A program made the translations under genes and the position numbers. Positions 1-12,800 of a stretch of 64,000 nt of DNA are shown in pieces (the stretch's first letter is position 1; each line of letters starts with the position of its first letter). The notes under the pieces are model-generated. The model saw nothing but the letters and a program-made list of their open reading frames with translations, made no database searches and was not told the DNA's origin. Source of the stretch: Phoenix dactylifera (Eukaryota; Streptophyta; Magnoliopsida; Arecales; Arecaceae). Where the stretch lies: assembly GCF_009389715.1 (NCBI RefSeq), contig NC_052397.1, positions 15,200,129-15,264,128 of the forward strand. The letters are read 5' to 3'.

Positions 1-399
1 TAGACTTAATAATCCTATTCAAGACATCTCTGTCTATCCACAAGTCATGTTTTGCAGAAGATTCAAGAAGATGAAAATGATATATTTGGGGATCTTTGGT
101 TTGAAACCCTTGATTCTTCCCGTATTATGACTAAAGTTCCATGTGCTCTGTTTGGGCCCAACTAATTTTCAAACCTTTAGGTCTCCTAAAATTTCCTTCC
201 ATAGAATTGCCATTCATTTATTCCTCAACAAACAGCACATGCACTAAAGAACACCCTCTTGGATATCTATAGTTCATGCGTAAAAAAGGGAAAGATAGGA
301 CCACTAAATTGGCTCCAAAAGCCGCTTGTCCTCAAGCGCTCTTGCATCTCTTCATGTACCTACTAAGTGTTTTTTTTTTTTAAAAAGGGTGGCCCGATG

Positions 400-560
400 C
401 TAAGGTTTGCCATCTTAGTACCGGACCCCATACCGGTGCCACACTAGTACTATGTTGGTACGGTACGGTACGGTACAAAGTCTTTTCAGCATACGAAGTA
501 TTGGTACACCTCCCGTAACGAATACTAGAACTGAACCAATAGGTACGGTACGCCAAGACT
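400..560. repeat. GGTAC-rich interspersed repeat, copy A
   Basis: The block contains 'accggtgccacactagta' followed by iterated GGTACGGTACGG. It closely matches the block near 1300-1475: both share the accggtgccacactag core and then ttggta-ggtacg. Related but more diverged blocks lie at about 8085-8295 and 24885-25275. Class unknown; no coding capacity or clear terminal repeats seen. Confidence 0.6.
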
Positions 561-1289
561 CAACTTCTTGAAATCCATCTCTATGTTTATTAAACTATAT
601 TTTCTGCCTATTATACTACTCTTCCTTATATGTACGAGCCCAGCGCCCCACCCAAAAAAACATGGTTTTGTGAATTTAATCGTCCTCATTCTGTATTCAC
701 TAAATAAGATCCAAATCTCTAATCTTTTGTCCCATTTTTGACTCTAAAATTACATGTCATATATAACATAATAAAACATGGTCCTTTTTCTCTATCTGTT
801 GAAATTTATCATATTGACTCAATGCTCTCATCTATTATAGAGATTGGACTTCGGGTTTTTTATTCTATTTGTTATTTTTCATTTGTGGTACTATACCATG
901 TTGACTTAGTGCTTTCACCTATTATAATGAATAGACTCTAGGGTAGTTAAGCAGCATTGTTAATCTTTTCCTAGCAACATGATAGTGCCTGTTTTCTCCT
1001 CATAAGTAACCTCTTTGAGATTAGGGGTAAATTAAACTTACACCCAATAGTTTGAAAACCTACATTTTTCCTCTAAGATTTTGTTTTCGAACACTTGAAC
1101 CCATAACTTAATAGAGCATTAGTTAAACCATTAATCTTAAATGAGACCCAAATACCCCATCAAAAAAAATTTAAAAATAACCAAAATAACCTTAAGTGAC
1201 ATAACAGCCACCCAAGGATATAAGAGAACATGTGTATGCTCCTCCCCACCCAAAGGCACTTTCAACTCTTCACATAAGGTAAACAATTT

Positions 1290-1478
1290 CATTAAGGTTC
1301 GGCGTCTCAGTGTCGGACCTCGTACCGGTGCCACACTAGCACTGTGTTGGTATGGTACGATACAGAATTTTTTTAGCATACCGAATGTCAGTACGCCATC
1401 CGTACTGGGTACTAGTACCGAATTGATATGGTATGCCCCGTACCGCCCGGTTCGGCCCGGTATGGCGAACCATGGGTT
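1290..1478. repeat. GGTAC-rich interspersed repeat, copy B
   Basis: Second copy of the same family, with the core 'accggtgccacactagca', then ttggtatggtacg, then a C/G-rich tail (ccgcccggttcggcccgg). The similarity to copy A is visible by eye over roughly 100 bases with scattered substitutions, mostly transitions. Confidence 0.6.
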
Positions 1479-1622
1479 TCACTAATGCTGTTGATTTAAC
1501 TGGTTATAGGTATAGATTTTACAAACTATTGGATGTAAGTGTAAGAAACGTAAACCTCAAAGGGATTTTTGTAATTTACTCTATTTTTTTAAGGTTATGA
1601 CTTCAGAAATTTGTGATGCCAG

Positions 1623-2469
1623 ATGGCTGTAACATGGACAAGTGGATACAGTATCAATGAGGCAGAACCTTTTGTTGAATGGGGTCTACAAGGAGAAGCT
1701 CAAATCCGTTCCCCAGCTGGAACATTGACTTTCAGTCGTAGCAGCATGTGTGGTTTGTTATTTTTTCCTTGTCTCCAGAATCTAATTTAACATCGGGAAC
1801 CATCTGACAATCCAAAATTGAATCATAAAAGAGTTGAAAATTCTTCTTTTGAAATGTGTTACTTTTAAGCATTCAATTATTTGACTTTGTAATCCTGCTA
1901 AATCTAAATGTGTTTGATAATAGCATGTAAGAATGTACATTAATTTTGAAATAACATTATAAATATTCAAGCTTTAGTAATAATCGATGGGCTGCCTGCT
2001 TTGATGATTAATTAGTGAGAAGTAAATATGGCCATAAATGAAAATTTTCAGCAAATAACTCTTGTGTCCTCAGTACGCAATAGTTTTAAGCTAACATGGA
2101 AGAAGATTGCTGCACAGTTTGCTATTGTCTTCTTATTTTAATTTTCAACTTTAAGATCTTATATGAGTCCACATTGCTCTGGAAACTCGATACTTCCTAT
2201 AAGATAGGGGTCTATACTTCATTGACTCAGCTTCAAGTTGTTATTTTAGTCAAGCTATATTAAAAAAGGGAACTAAACACGCCAGTCTCTTGAGTGCATG
2301 TCATTTGCCTTTGCAAGGTATGTTTGGGCTGGGTATAATTTTCTTTTTTTGTTGTTCAGAATTTTTTTCTTAGAATCGAAGTGTGTATACTAAAACAGGT
2401 CTATTTTCCTTTCAGTCTTTTCTCCCTTAAAGTTTTTTTTTTGGTAATATAAGATTTTTGGGAGGAACC

Positions 2470-2556
<87 letters not shown>

Positions 2557-5500
2557 TCTATATATGATGGATTTAATTGGTGGTACAGCATACTAGCCCA
2601 GTAAATTTAACTTTTCTGGGCCACTTTCATCCCAGTAAATGGCCTGAATTTCAGGAGTAAGATGCATGACCACACAGTGAGATTCTGAGGCTAAAAGTTA
2701 TTCTAGCTCAGGCTGAGCAGTCCAAATAATAAAGCTATGAGACCTGCTATAACAATGGTCTATATGCGGCTGTACCTTATGGTGAACCCATTTATTGAAT
2801 AAGCATGTTATATGAGCGGTGGCCTAGTTCTTATATCTGTACTAAGCTAGTTTCCCTCTTTCTTGTATTTATTGAAGTATTCGTAAGCTTTCTCCTCCAG
2901 CTACATTATATCAGTACTAATAATCATTTTCACGGGGTTGTAGTAACAGCATTAAGGACTCACTCTTAAAGATTTTATCTTCCATTTCAAATTTTTGAAA
3001 TTCAAGATGTTCCCTTAGGCTTTCCTGTAATTTAATGCCTTTTTCATGGATTGTTTGTTTGAACTTAACATTGAGATATAATCCAATTCTGTTTAAACTT
3101 TAAACTAAAGTGTTCCAGAAGGTTAGTACAATTTCTATGATCATGTTTGCCTTTTTTCTGGTCACAAGATTGTAATTAAAACGGAAAATCATGGCTGAAC
3201 AAGTAACCTACCGTTTGGTCAATCTAAAAATGCCTCTATTCTTATGAGTATAATGCTTGTGATTGTTGTCCTATATGTTTTTTCCTGATTGTAGCTTCCC
3301 AGGGTTGAACTAAGAATACCATGGAAATAATTGGACCCATGCTGCATCTTTTTTTTTTTCTTTTTTGTTCTCATTTACAGGTTCACCTGCACGGACAGTG
3401 GGTTGGCGTGATCCTGGTTTTATACATACAAGTTTTTTGAAGGACTTGTGGCCTAATTTAATGTAACAATTCATTATGCTGTTTCTTTCTTTGCAGTCCA
3501 AGTAAATCTATTGTCATACTCATTCTGCACACTCAACAATATGTTGCATGATGAGTTGTCATGGAGGTGATCTATCCAATTCTCATTAGTCAATACTGTT
3601 ACTATTTCATGCTGCAGGTATACTTACAAGCTTGGGCATAGATTATTTAATGGCTCGTATGTTTGGAGTCGGACATACAGTTTTAGAGCATCTCCATACC
3701 CTGGGCAAGGCTCTTTACAACAAGTTGTCATATTTGGTGATATGGGAAAGGTTGAAACTTAAAAATCTCCTCTACCTTATAATACAATTCATATCAATAG
3801 TTCAATATTCAATACTGTTCTGCTGTCATCCCATATACTCATTTAAACTTGCTCTTATGCTGCTAATATGGATAGCCCTTCTGATCTCTAATCATGCCTA
3901 GTCCAGTCCTCTATTTGTGTTCCTTAAAGCATAAGATGCATATGTTTTTGATGATTTAAATTATTACACCATGATCTCCAAGAAGTCAAATTAATAGAAC
4001 AGGATTTTAGAAAACAAGATAAATGGAGTACAAGTATCAAAACACATTGAAAAAAATGCAAATATCTGTCTGCAATTGAACTATCACCAAATTGGCAAAC
4101 GTCGTCACTTAAGTGCCATTCACTATCATCTGGCACCAGATTGTAGCTGATTTAGGTAACTGATATTTTTTTTAGTTAAATTGTCATATATACAAGCACC
4201 ACCAACTTGAGCGCCAAGCATGGATGAAAAGAATATGCAGGCCAGGACCACTGGGACTGGCGATCTGGTTCTGTGAGGTCAAGATGCACGTACACAAGCA
4301 AAATTGTTTAGCATAGCCTGGGTTGCAGAAATGGTAGGTCAAGGATGTCTACAAGTAAGTGACAATCTAAGGTGCAAAAACTGCTAGGGTAAGCCAGACA
4401 AGAGCCGAACAAGGCATATCCTAACCTAGATAGGAATTGGATTCTCTAGAATTGCAGAAAATAACATAACATGTTTTCGATTTTACAATAATTTCAAAAG
4501 CAAGAAAATAAAGAAAATAACTAGAAAAATAATTTTAACCAAAAGACTTTGAATCTGAACTAGAACTAGAAAGCAAGAAACAAAGAAGAGCTAGAAGGTA
4601 ATCTAAGCTAAACCGATCCCCTCGACTTCACCAAAGTTGCACCAGTCTTTTCTCGGGCTTTCCACTTATCCGCCAATGTTGCACCAGCTTGGTGCAGAAG
4701 AAGAAGTGTCTTCGAGTCGCATAAAGGTTGCTATAAAGTTGCACTACATGAAGCAAAGTCACACCATCAAGAACACTCACAGGGAATGCTTCAAAACTTA
4801 ATTCAGTTCGCTATGACCAAAAAACTGGAGTATATAAGGGTATTGATAGTGTTCTAGGGCCCTTACATTGATTGAAATTTGTGGATATCCTTAGAACTCG
4901 ACTAAGATTCAAAAGATAACTTCTAGAAATGAAATCTACACTTCAAGGGCAATTTGGATGCTTAAATCCAACCGACGGTGACCTCACTGCCATCGGTCTG
5001 GTTCGAAGGCATGTTAACTGCTGTCTGATGACCCACAGGTTGACTTGGACTTAAAAACCAACTAACGGCTGGGTTTCTGCAGTCAGAACTGTAACTACAG
5101 TGGTCTTGTCACCGTCATTACCCTTCTGACAGTTGGCACTCACCGTCAGCTCACAGTTTCGGATTGCACAATATAGCTTCATTCTTCTTCTATATGTTTG
5201 TTATCCAATCTCCAACAGATGTGATTCAACTTGCATTGGAAAGCTTGACAATGAACACGTTGGAATGGTTCATGCAAAAATTTTATTTGTGCTATTTTTG
5301 GTGAATTTTTAAAGTTGCTACTATCTAGGACATCTCATAACACTGAAAATGTTTGAGCTCCTTGGGCATTTGCCTCCACTAATTCATATTTTGCAAACCT
5401 TGCCAGTAGGCACATTATGTACAATGTTGTATTGTGCCTGCTGGTCAGCACTTTAATCCATGCTTTGATAAGTGCTAAGGTAGAGACACAATATGCATCC

Positions 5501-7737
5501 ATATATTTATAATGTTAGACATGCAAAGGAAAATGTACAAGAGGGGTCAGTTTTCATGACTTTCATTGCCTGAAACTTGCCATTCACGCATTAACATTTG
5601 ATAATTAAAAACATATGCCTCTTATTGTATATGAAATGTCGTAAATTAAGGACACTTGAAAAGGGATATTTTTATTAATTCTCGAGCGGATATTGATTTA
5701 ATTAGAACAGCATGCATTTCACTGGATAAATATGTGGATGCCCAGTCACCACTGACATCTCTTTTTCTTCGTCTTTTTTTGCAGGCAGAAGTTGATGGTT
5801 CGAATGAGTATAACGACTTCCACCCTGGATCTCTTAACACCACTTACCAGCTTGTCAAGGACTTGAAGAATATCGATATTGTTCTCCATATTGGAGACCT
5901 ATGCTATGCAAATGGGTACCTCTCACAGTGGGACCAATTCACTGCACAAATTGAACCTATTGCTTCAGCCGTACCTTACATGATTGGAAGGTTAGTGTGG
6001 TCTGGTTTCTCAGTATAAGATTGAGTTCTCTATCCTTTTTATATTAAATGATTTTCTATATTAACCTACAGCGGCAACCATGAGCGAGACTGGCCTGGAA
6101 CAGGATCCTTCTATGGGAATACAGATTCGGGTGGAGAATGTGGTGTGTTAGCTGAAACTATGTTTTATGTTCCTGCAGAGAACAGGGCAAAGTTCTGGTA
6201 TGATCAAAAATTAAAATGCTAGATACATGATAGTTACCCCTTACATTCCATTGTTAGAGTTGCTCCATGTATGTAGCTATTATAATTTCAATATTTAGAT
6301 ATACAGATTCTTTTCTCCCATTACCATCTTGTGTCAGCATGTCTTGGATTTCAATCCTAGGGCATATATAGTGTTCCTCAAGTTCCTGACTTTAAGGATG
6401 ATACTGTATGTCTGTATCATCTTCAACTTTCTTTTTCTTTTAGCGATATCTATAGTAACAAATATAAACATGATCAAGCTTACTTTTCTTTGAAGCAAGG
6501 GAACTTTCTATCTTTTTGTTACAGTGAGAGGTAATTGTTTTTATCAATGCACTAGTACTCTGTTAAGGAACCACTAGTGGTTAGTCTTCTGCTAAACTTG
6601 AACCTTAATTATATATTTCTCTTGTGGTAATGTATGCTGACTTTTTTTGGCAAAAAAATAATGTCTTGTGGAAGGCAGGTTTCTGTATTTTGCATTACAG
6701 AGTGTATATTGTATAGCATAATAGCTGCAAGGTACTTCTATATTTTGACTTTAAGGTGCCTTGCAGCCAAAAAGCTCAGCAAAAATTGTTAGTGTATGGC
6801 ACAGTTGTTATTAGAAATATAACCTTTTTAAATCTCCATGAGGATCCCCTTTTCTATTTTTTATTGTGATTTTCAATGTTCTAAATATCATTGTCATAAT
6901 GTCATCCCTTCCTGATTGGCGCTTATGGTTTACTTGCCAAGATTTTGAACTTAAGCTCACTGTTATTTCTCCAGATACTCAACAGACTATGGTATGTTCC
7001 GCTTCTGTATAGCTGACACCGAGCATGATTGGAGACCAGGAACTGAGCAATATAAATTCATTGAGCACTGTCTATCATCAGTTGATAGGGAAAAACAGCC
7101 ATGGCTCATATTCCTTGCACACAGAGTTCTTGGTTATTCGTCTGCTCATTTTTATGGTGCTGAAGGATCAACAGAGGAACCAATGGGAAGAGAGAGCCTT
7201 CAAGAACTCTGGCAAAAGTATAAGGTTGACATTGCCTTCTATGGTCATGTCCACAACTATGAAAGAACATGCCCAGTCTACCAGGTTAATATCCTAGATA
7301 TCTTGTCATTAAATGATACACCTTCATCTGGAAACAGTCTAGATGACTCGACTGTTTTGTTTACTTCTATCTGAGCATTCCATTTTCTCACTTGACATAC
7401 TGAAAATTATGTATTCTTTTTATTTTTTGCAGAATACTTGTGTGGGCAATGGATCTCACCACTACAGTGGTCCTTTTGGAGCAGCCACCCATGTAGCCGT
7501 TGGAGGCGGAGGCGCTAGCCTTGCTGACTTCACCCCTGTCCGGGCCAAATGGAGTTATGTTCAAGACCACGACTATGGATTCGTGAAGCTCTCAGCTTTC
7601 AACCATTCAACACTATTGTTTGAGTACAAAAGGAGCAGCAGTGGGAGGGTCTATGATCACTTTACAATCTCCCGTGACTACCGAGACATCTTAATTTGTA
7701 CCTTGATAGTTGTCAAGGGACCACCTTAGCTTCTTGA
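1623..7737 (+). pseudogene. Purple acid phosphatase, PAP1/PAP27 type (3' part, broken)
   Basis: Metallophosphoesterase of the plant purple acid phosphatase family, normally secreted. Visible exons are 1623-1752, 3381-3462, 3618-3750, 5785-5990, 6072-6197, 6975-7284 and 7433-7729, and all junction phases agree. The protein reads MAVTWTSGYS (fibronectin-like part), GDMGK, GDLCYANGYLSQWDQF, GNHERDWP, then FLAHRVLGYS and GHVHNYERTCP, so all five metal-ligand motifs (GDxG, GDxxY, GNHE, xxxH, GHxH) are present. The closest relatives I know are Arabidopsis PAP1 and PAP27, often annotated as probable inactive. Two lesions are seen. The exon 5/6 junction makes TG|A where the family has Trp (FWYSTDYG). 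Near the end a single-base shift replaces the expected tail DSCQGTTLAS, which is still readable in the +1 frame up to TGA at 7735-7737; the shifted frame stops at 7727-7729. N-terminal exons are not in the window. Either a young pseudogene or base-call errors. Confidence 0.8.
2474..2553. repeat. (AT)n microsatellite, about 80 bp
   Basis: Uninterrupted alternating AT/TA of about 40 units inside the intron between the first two visible phosphatase exons. The number of units should vary between individuals. Confidence 0.95.
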
Positions 7738-9894
7738 ATAGAGCTATTAGGAATTGTTCTTGGATCGCCTACCATGAAGGTCTGCCGTGTGTTTGAAACT
7801 TGAATGATGATTGAGATGGCTGGTTTTTCTCTAAAGAAGTCCTTGGAACTCGTGATAACCAAGAAACAACGGTGTTTACCTATTATAAAATTTGTCTGAC
7901 TAACTAGCTGGTATTTCTTTGGAACGAAAAAATTAAAACAGAGGAAATCCAATTTGGGCTGTCTGATGGTGGTGTTCAAAACTGGAGGATTTAGTCTGTC
8001 GAAAACTCCATATTCCTTAATGATGAGGGGAAAAGTCTAGATATCTTCTTCTCGGTACAATGCTAGTGCTGAGGACTTTTTAATTTTACTGTCATGGTAT
8101 GTCGTACCGGTTCGAATCAGACAGTAAGGGACGTATTGTACTATATTAATTCGATATCGATATTCGGTATGAATGGCATACTATAGCGGTTCGGTACCGA
8201 TGTTTGGTAGGGATGACGTACTGATACTTGGTATGCCAAAAAAAACTCCATATCGTATTGAACCGATATTGTACTAGTGTAATACCGGTATTGAGACAAT
8301 GATCGATTCTTGTTAGCTGCTATAAAAATTTTAAGTTTTAAGCACCACCCATTTGTCCCTTGGCCACTACGTAAAGACGCAGCCACATTATTTGGTGCTT
8401 GTGTGGGGCCTAAAGCGTCTGTTTGGGAGCTGAAAAGGTGATACCGTTGAGACAAGCAAGTAACAAGCTCCAACCCTTCTTTTTTCCTTTTTTTTTTTCC
8501 TTTATTTTTTTCCCCACCAAGAAAGCAGCATAAGCCATCACTCTTGGTTTGCTTGCTAGTGTGTTCCATTCGTTCTTTTATTTTTTCTATTTAAATAGAA
8601 TAAGAAATGGCAAAGCAAATATCTTGCGCTGCTTTCCAATGAGAGTCTCTTGCACACAACTTTCAGGATTGATTCCTAAGCACCAGTTTAGTTGCAGAAT
8701 AATGTGGTCTGCAGTAAGTGGTTTAGTCCTGTGGAAATTATCACTGAGAGATTTTACTAGAACAGCCCACTTCGTTTTCTTTTTCTTTTGCAAATTATTT
8801 TTTCCCAAAATCTTGATTGATAAACTCTAACTCTATTGTTTATGAAAGATTAAATAAACATATTTTTTTTATATTAAGTGCATGCATGTTGGTGGTGAAA
8901 TAAATATACGTACTTCTAATGTTAGCTGAACATATTTGTTAAACATGTTTATTAATAGAGCCCATGATTGGTTCTGGGATTGAAGACAAAAACAGCTAAA
9001 AATCTCAAAAAAAATAAATTATTCTTATAAAATAAATAAATACAAATAATTTGAATTTAACTCAGGCAGGCTAATTTTATTCTGAGTCAGGTTAGGTGGA
9101 AAAACTGGTATTATTAATTTCTACAAATTTCTATTTTATCCATGAAAACAAAATCCAAATAAATCAGACTACCTCTCATTGTTTTGGGTTTTTTTTTTTA
9201 AGTTCGAACTTAACATCCAAGCCATTGGCTTAGGATATCAAATCAGACGTATAAGACAGACAAAGGAAATGGACAACGATAATAAAGGAAATATTCTATG
9301 ACAGAGAGACCCCTCGGCTGTCCTTGTTTTCAGTTGAGATCTTCTTATTCTTAATTCTGAGGGGAAGATAACAGAGAAACGGCTGTCATTTGTTGACGGC
9401 TTCCAACCGCTCCCTGCTTGGTCTTTAGAACTTCAGACCATGTCGAGGTTTTTTGGGGCTCTCTCCCTCTCTTTCATGCTCGCGTGCTTCAATTAGTGGC
9501 CGGCCATCCGCCATGGCCGACTGATTGACCTTGAATTGGTTGTTTTGATTCGAAAGGTCGAATCTTTGGTAATTTTTGATTCCAAAGATCGAATCTTTGA
9601 CCATTTCTTATCTTTCTCTTAAGCTCTTGGGCTTCAGGGTGTGGCATTTTGCTTGGTTTCTAGCGGATTTCTTCGTTAGGGTTTGGAGACTGGGGGGAAG
9701 AATTCTTGGTTGTGGATTCCTTGATTGTTTCCTTCGATGGATTCTTTCGCATCGGGGATTCTATTGATTGGAGAATTCAAGGATCTGGCTTGTTGGTTGA
9801 GGTTTTATTCTGTTTATAAAGAGGAGCGGATTGTTCGGCGAAGCATTGGCAGGAGGCAGTGAGGAAGGTACTTCGAATCCATATAGTGGCTAGG
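7738..9894. other. Intergenic region and POLAR-like 5' UTR/promoter
   Basis: It holds phosphatase 3' sequence, a GGTAC-family repeat at about 8085-8295 and AT-rich DNA. From about 9300 the GC content rises toward the POLAR-like start codon, as expected for a promoter and 5' leader. No other gene seen. Confidence 0.5.
8085..8295. repeat. GGTAC-rich interspersed repeat, diverged copy C
   Basis: The block shows iterated taccggttcg, ggttcggtaccgat, attcggtatg and similar. The vocabulary is the same as in the copies near 400 and 1290, but the order is rearranged and more diverged, so family membership is an inference. Confidence 0.4.
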
Positions 9895-12800
9895 ATGGAT
9901 AAAGGAGTCGATCAGAAGAGAGTGGTATCTGGTGGCTGCCTCTTCCGTAGATTGATTCGGAAGCAAGCGGCAGAAGATGCTTCTTTGAATGCAGATAAGG
10001 CTTGGTCGAGCTCGAAAGGACGGATTTTGGAAACATCACAGGAGGAAATGGTTTTGACTAAAGCTATCGATGAAGACACGTCGGTGAGTCCAGAGAAGTA
10101 TGTTAGAGATACCAGTGCTTTGTTAAGCTTGCAGCCATGGATTTTCAAGAAGGTGATGATTGAAAAGAATGGTGAAATGGGTGATATTAGTGGATGTGCT
10201 GCAAATGGGTCTGCAAATGCCTTGCAACCTCAGCTTTCTCCAAGGAGTATTGGTCTTGGATACAAGCACTGCAGAAATAGAAGCTCTCTCAAAAGTAGGC
10301 GGTCTCAAAGATACCGTCTTATACCCCTAACGTCGACAGAGGATTGCCTTATACCTCAACTTTATCAAGAACATCTAGAAGTTGAAGAATATATTTTTAC
10401 ATCGATGTCATCGTCTCCTGCATCATCCAAGAGGCCATTCTTTGTAACTGATGGGGACAGAGTGATCAGCAAGTCAGGCTATGATTCTTCAAGCATACAA
10501 CCTGGAAATGGATTGCTTAAGAATGCTGAAGAGGTGTGCTGTGGCATACTATCAGAGGATGGGCCGCGCAAGGACAACCATGGGGGCATCAGCTTGGGTA
10601 TGGGGAGAACTGTGGTTGGAGTTCCTCCTCTTCTGGAATCAAGAAGACAGAAAAGAAAGAGCTGGAAGATGCGGTTGGAAAAATTGGGGGCTGCTCATTT
10701 ACAAAAATCTCACAGACTTTCGCATTCACAAGGTAGCAGTGCCTCCTGCTCGTATTCTGTTGCTATGATGCATTGATTAATTTCATTCGGATTTGTTGTT
10801 GACTAGCATGGGTAATCAAGAACTTATGTAGCATCCTCTAGAATTTGAGTGAATCTTCTAACGGCGGTTGAGTGATTTTTCATAGATAATTAAGTGCTTC
10901 CTCTTTCTAATAAGTGATCTTCAAGTGCAATCTTTGATCACCTTTTGCCTTTCCCATATTTCTTATCTTACCTATTATCAACCAGCTCCTCTGTTGCCTT
11001 CTATCTTGCCATGTTTATTAATGTTTTGCACCAATTCAGTTTTAAGGATAGGTTAGTCCTGCTTAAATCATGTTTGTTATTAAAAAATAATCGGAAGAGT
11101 TTACTTGAAGGATACTGCATGGATCTGGCACAAGTCATGATAATCTCAAAATTCAACCATATAGAGTCCCATGGCACCTGTTCCTTAATTGGATGTAGCA
11201 AATTGCTTCTTTGTCATTAACATGATTTTTTTTTTTACATTAATCAGTATTAAAGGGTTTTTTTACTGGGGATACGAGACTGTTTGGAGCTGCCATATAG
11301 AATGGCCTCCAAAAAGCAAGCTTAGGTGCCACTTTAAAATTGCTTTATACATAAACCAGCTATCATTGTGCAAATCCTAGGTAAAGTTCTTAGACGTGAT
11401 CAAGTTTGCAAGAGGTATCAGGTGGTATGTTGAAGAAGGATCCCATAGTTGAAGATTGAAAAATAGAAGGAGATGGCAAAGGGAGGTCTGGAAATACTTT
11501 TCCATAGCTGGTGTCTCTAGTTGAAAGAGTCAAGATATGCCTGGTTGAACAAGGCTATGCTCATTAATTCAACCATGAAAAAAATCATGGATAAACTTTT
11601 GCTTCAGATTATGTTAATGGTGATGCATGAGTTTGTGACAAGGAGTGGTTACATGATGCAGAGGCCTATATGTTATCTGAGGTATGGATTTATTTCATTA
11701 GGTGATCCCTTTATGGACAAGACTAAAATTTTTCGTATTTGAAAGGTATTGTGCAAAAAGCAATCAAATGGAAAAAATGCATTATATGGAGAAAATATAG
11801 TACCAACTGATGACCCTTTAAGTTATTTCCTAAAATATATCAAGATTTAATCCTGCACAAAGAACATCATTTTCATTTATTCCCGAATTTTTTAGCCAAC
11901 CAAAGAAGTAAAATGTGAACAGGAAACAGATGATTTAAATTACTAACGTCTCCATGGGTGGTTGTGCACCATCACTTTCCACAGAAGGCAAGAGTAATGA
12001 CTGCACTGATGGAGTCATGAGAGTTTCTAACATGATGGCTTCTCTCCAATAAAGTAATGAAAATTACTCCTTAGTCACTAGTTCTTCCTAGTTATTACAT
12101 CATGTCATAACTGGCATTAGAGCATTTTACTTCGTGTGTCTTAGGAGAGCCTGCCTCAGGGCATTTTGTTGCATTATGGTGGATACAACTTAACTAAGCC
12201 TTAATCCCAAACTAGTTAGGGTCAGGTATACATTTCCTCCATTCCTTTTGGTTTAGGCCATATTTTCTAAATGTTGCAATATGGTGGATGGCCTCCAAAA
12301 AATAATATCAATCCCTACCTTTAATGACACCTTGGAGGTGAACTATACTGTCAATATATAATTGTGCAAGAAACCGTAGTTTAAATTCTGAAAAGGTAAG
12401 ATCAATTCATGTAACAGGTATGAGATTTCTATCATTGAAGTATTCCATTAGATTGAAGTTTGAAAAATAGAAGTTGAAGACAAAATAAAGAAGAATCTAA
12501 CATCTGAAATTTTCATCAACAAAGCATCTGTAGTTGACAATCTCTTTGGGGAGATTGTTTTCAATGATCAAATCGTTGATAAACTGTTCTACAAAACTGT
12601 ACAAATGATATGTTCAATGAGGTGTGAAGGCACATAAATTTTACAACAAGATAGTGGCTCTTCGAAGAATGAAATATATTGAAGGTGAACTGGTAAACTC
12701 AATCAGTGAAGGATAATTTTTTAGTTTGTAGGTTTACATGAAATAGCTCGCACTATGCATATGCCACAGGGAGCAACATTTGCAAGGACTTGTACATATG

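Larger units (their letters stand above)
1..1622. other. Upstream repeat-bearing non-coding stretch
   Basis: No coding exon is recognised here. The phosphatase gene that follows lacks its N-terminal exons (signal peptide and about 200 residues); I looked for them in this stretch and did not find them, so they should lie left of the window or be missing. Two copies of a GGTAC-rich interspersed repeat are listed separately; the rest is AT-rich. Confidence 0.5.
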
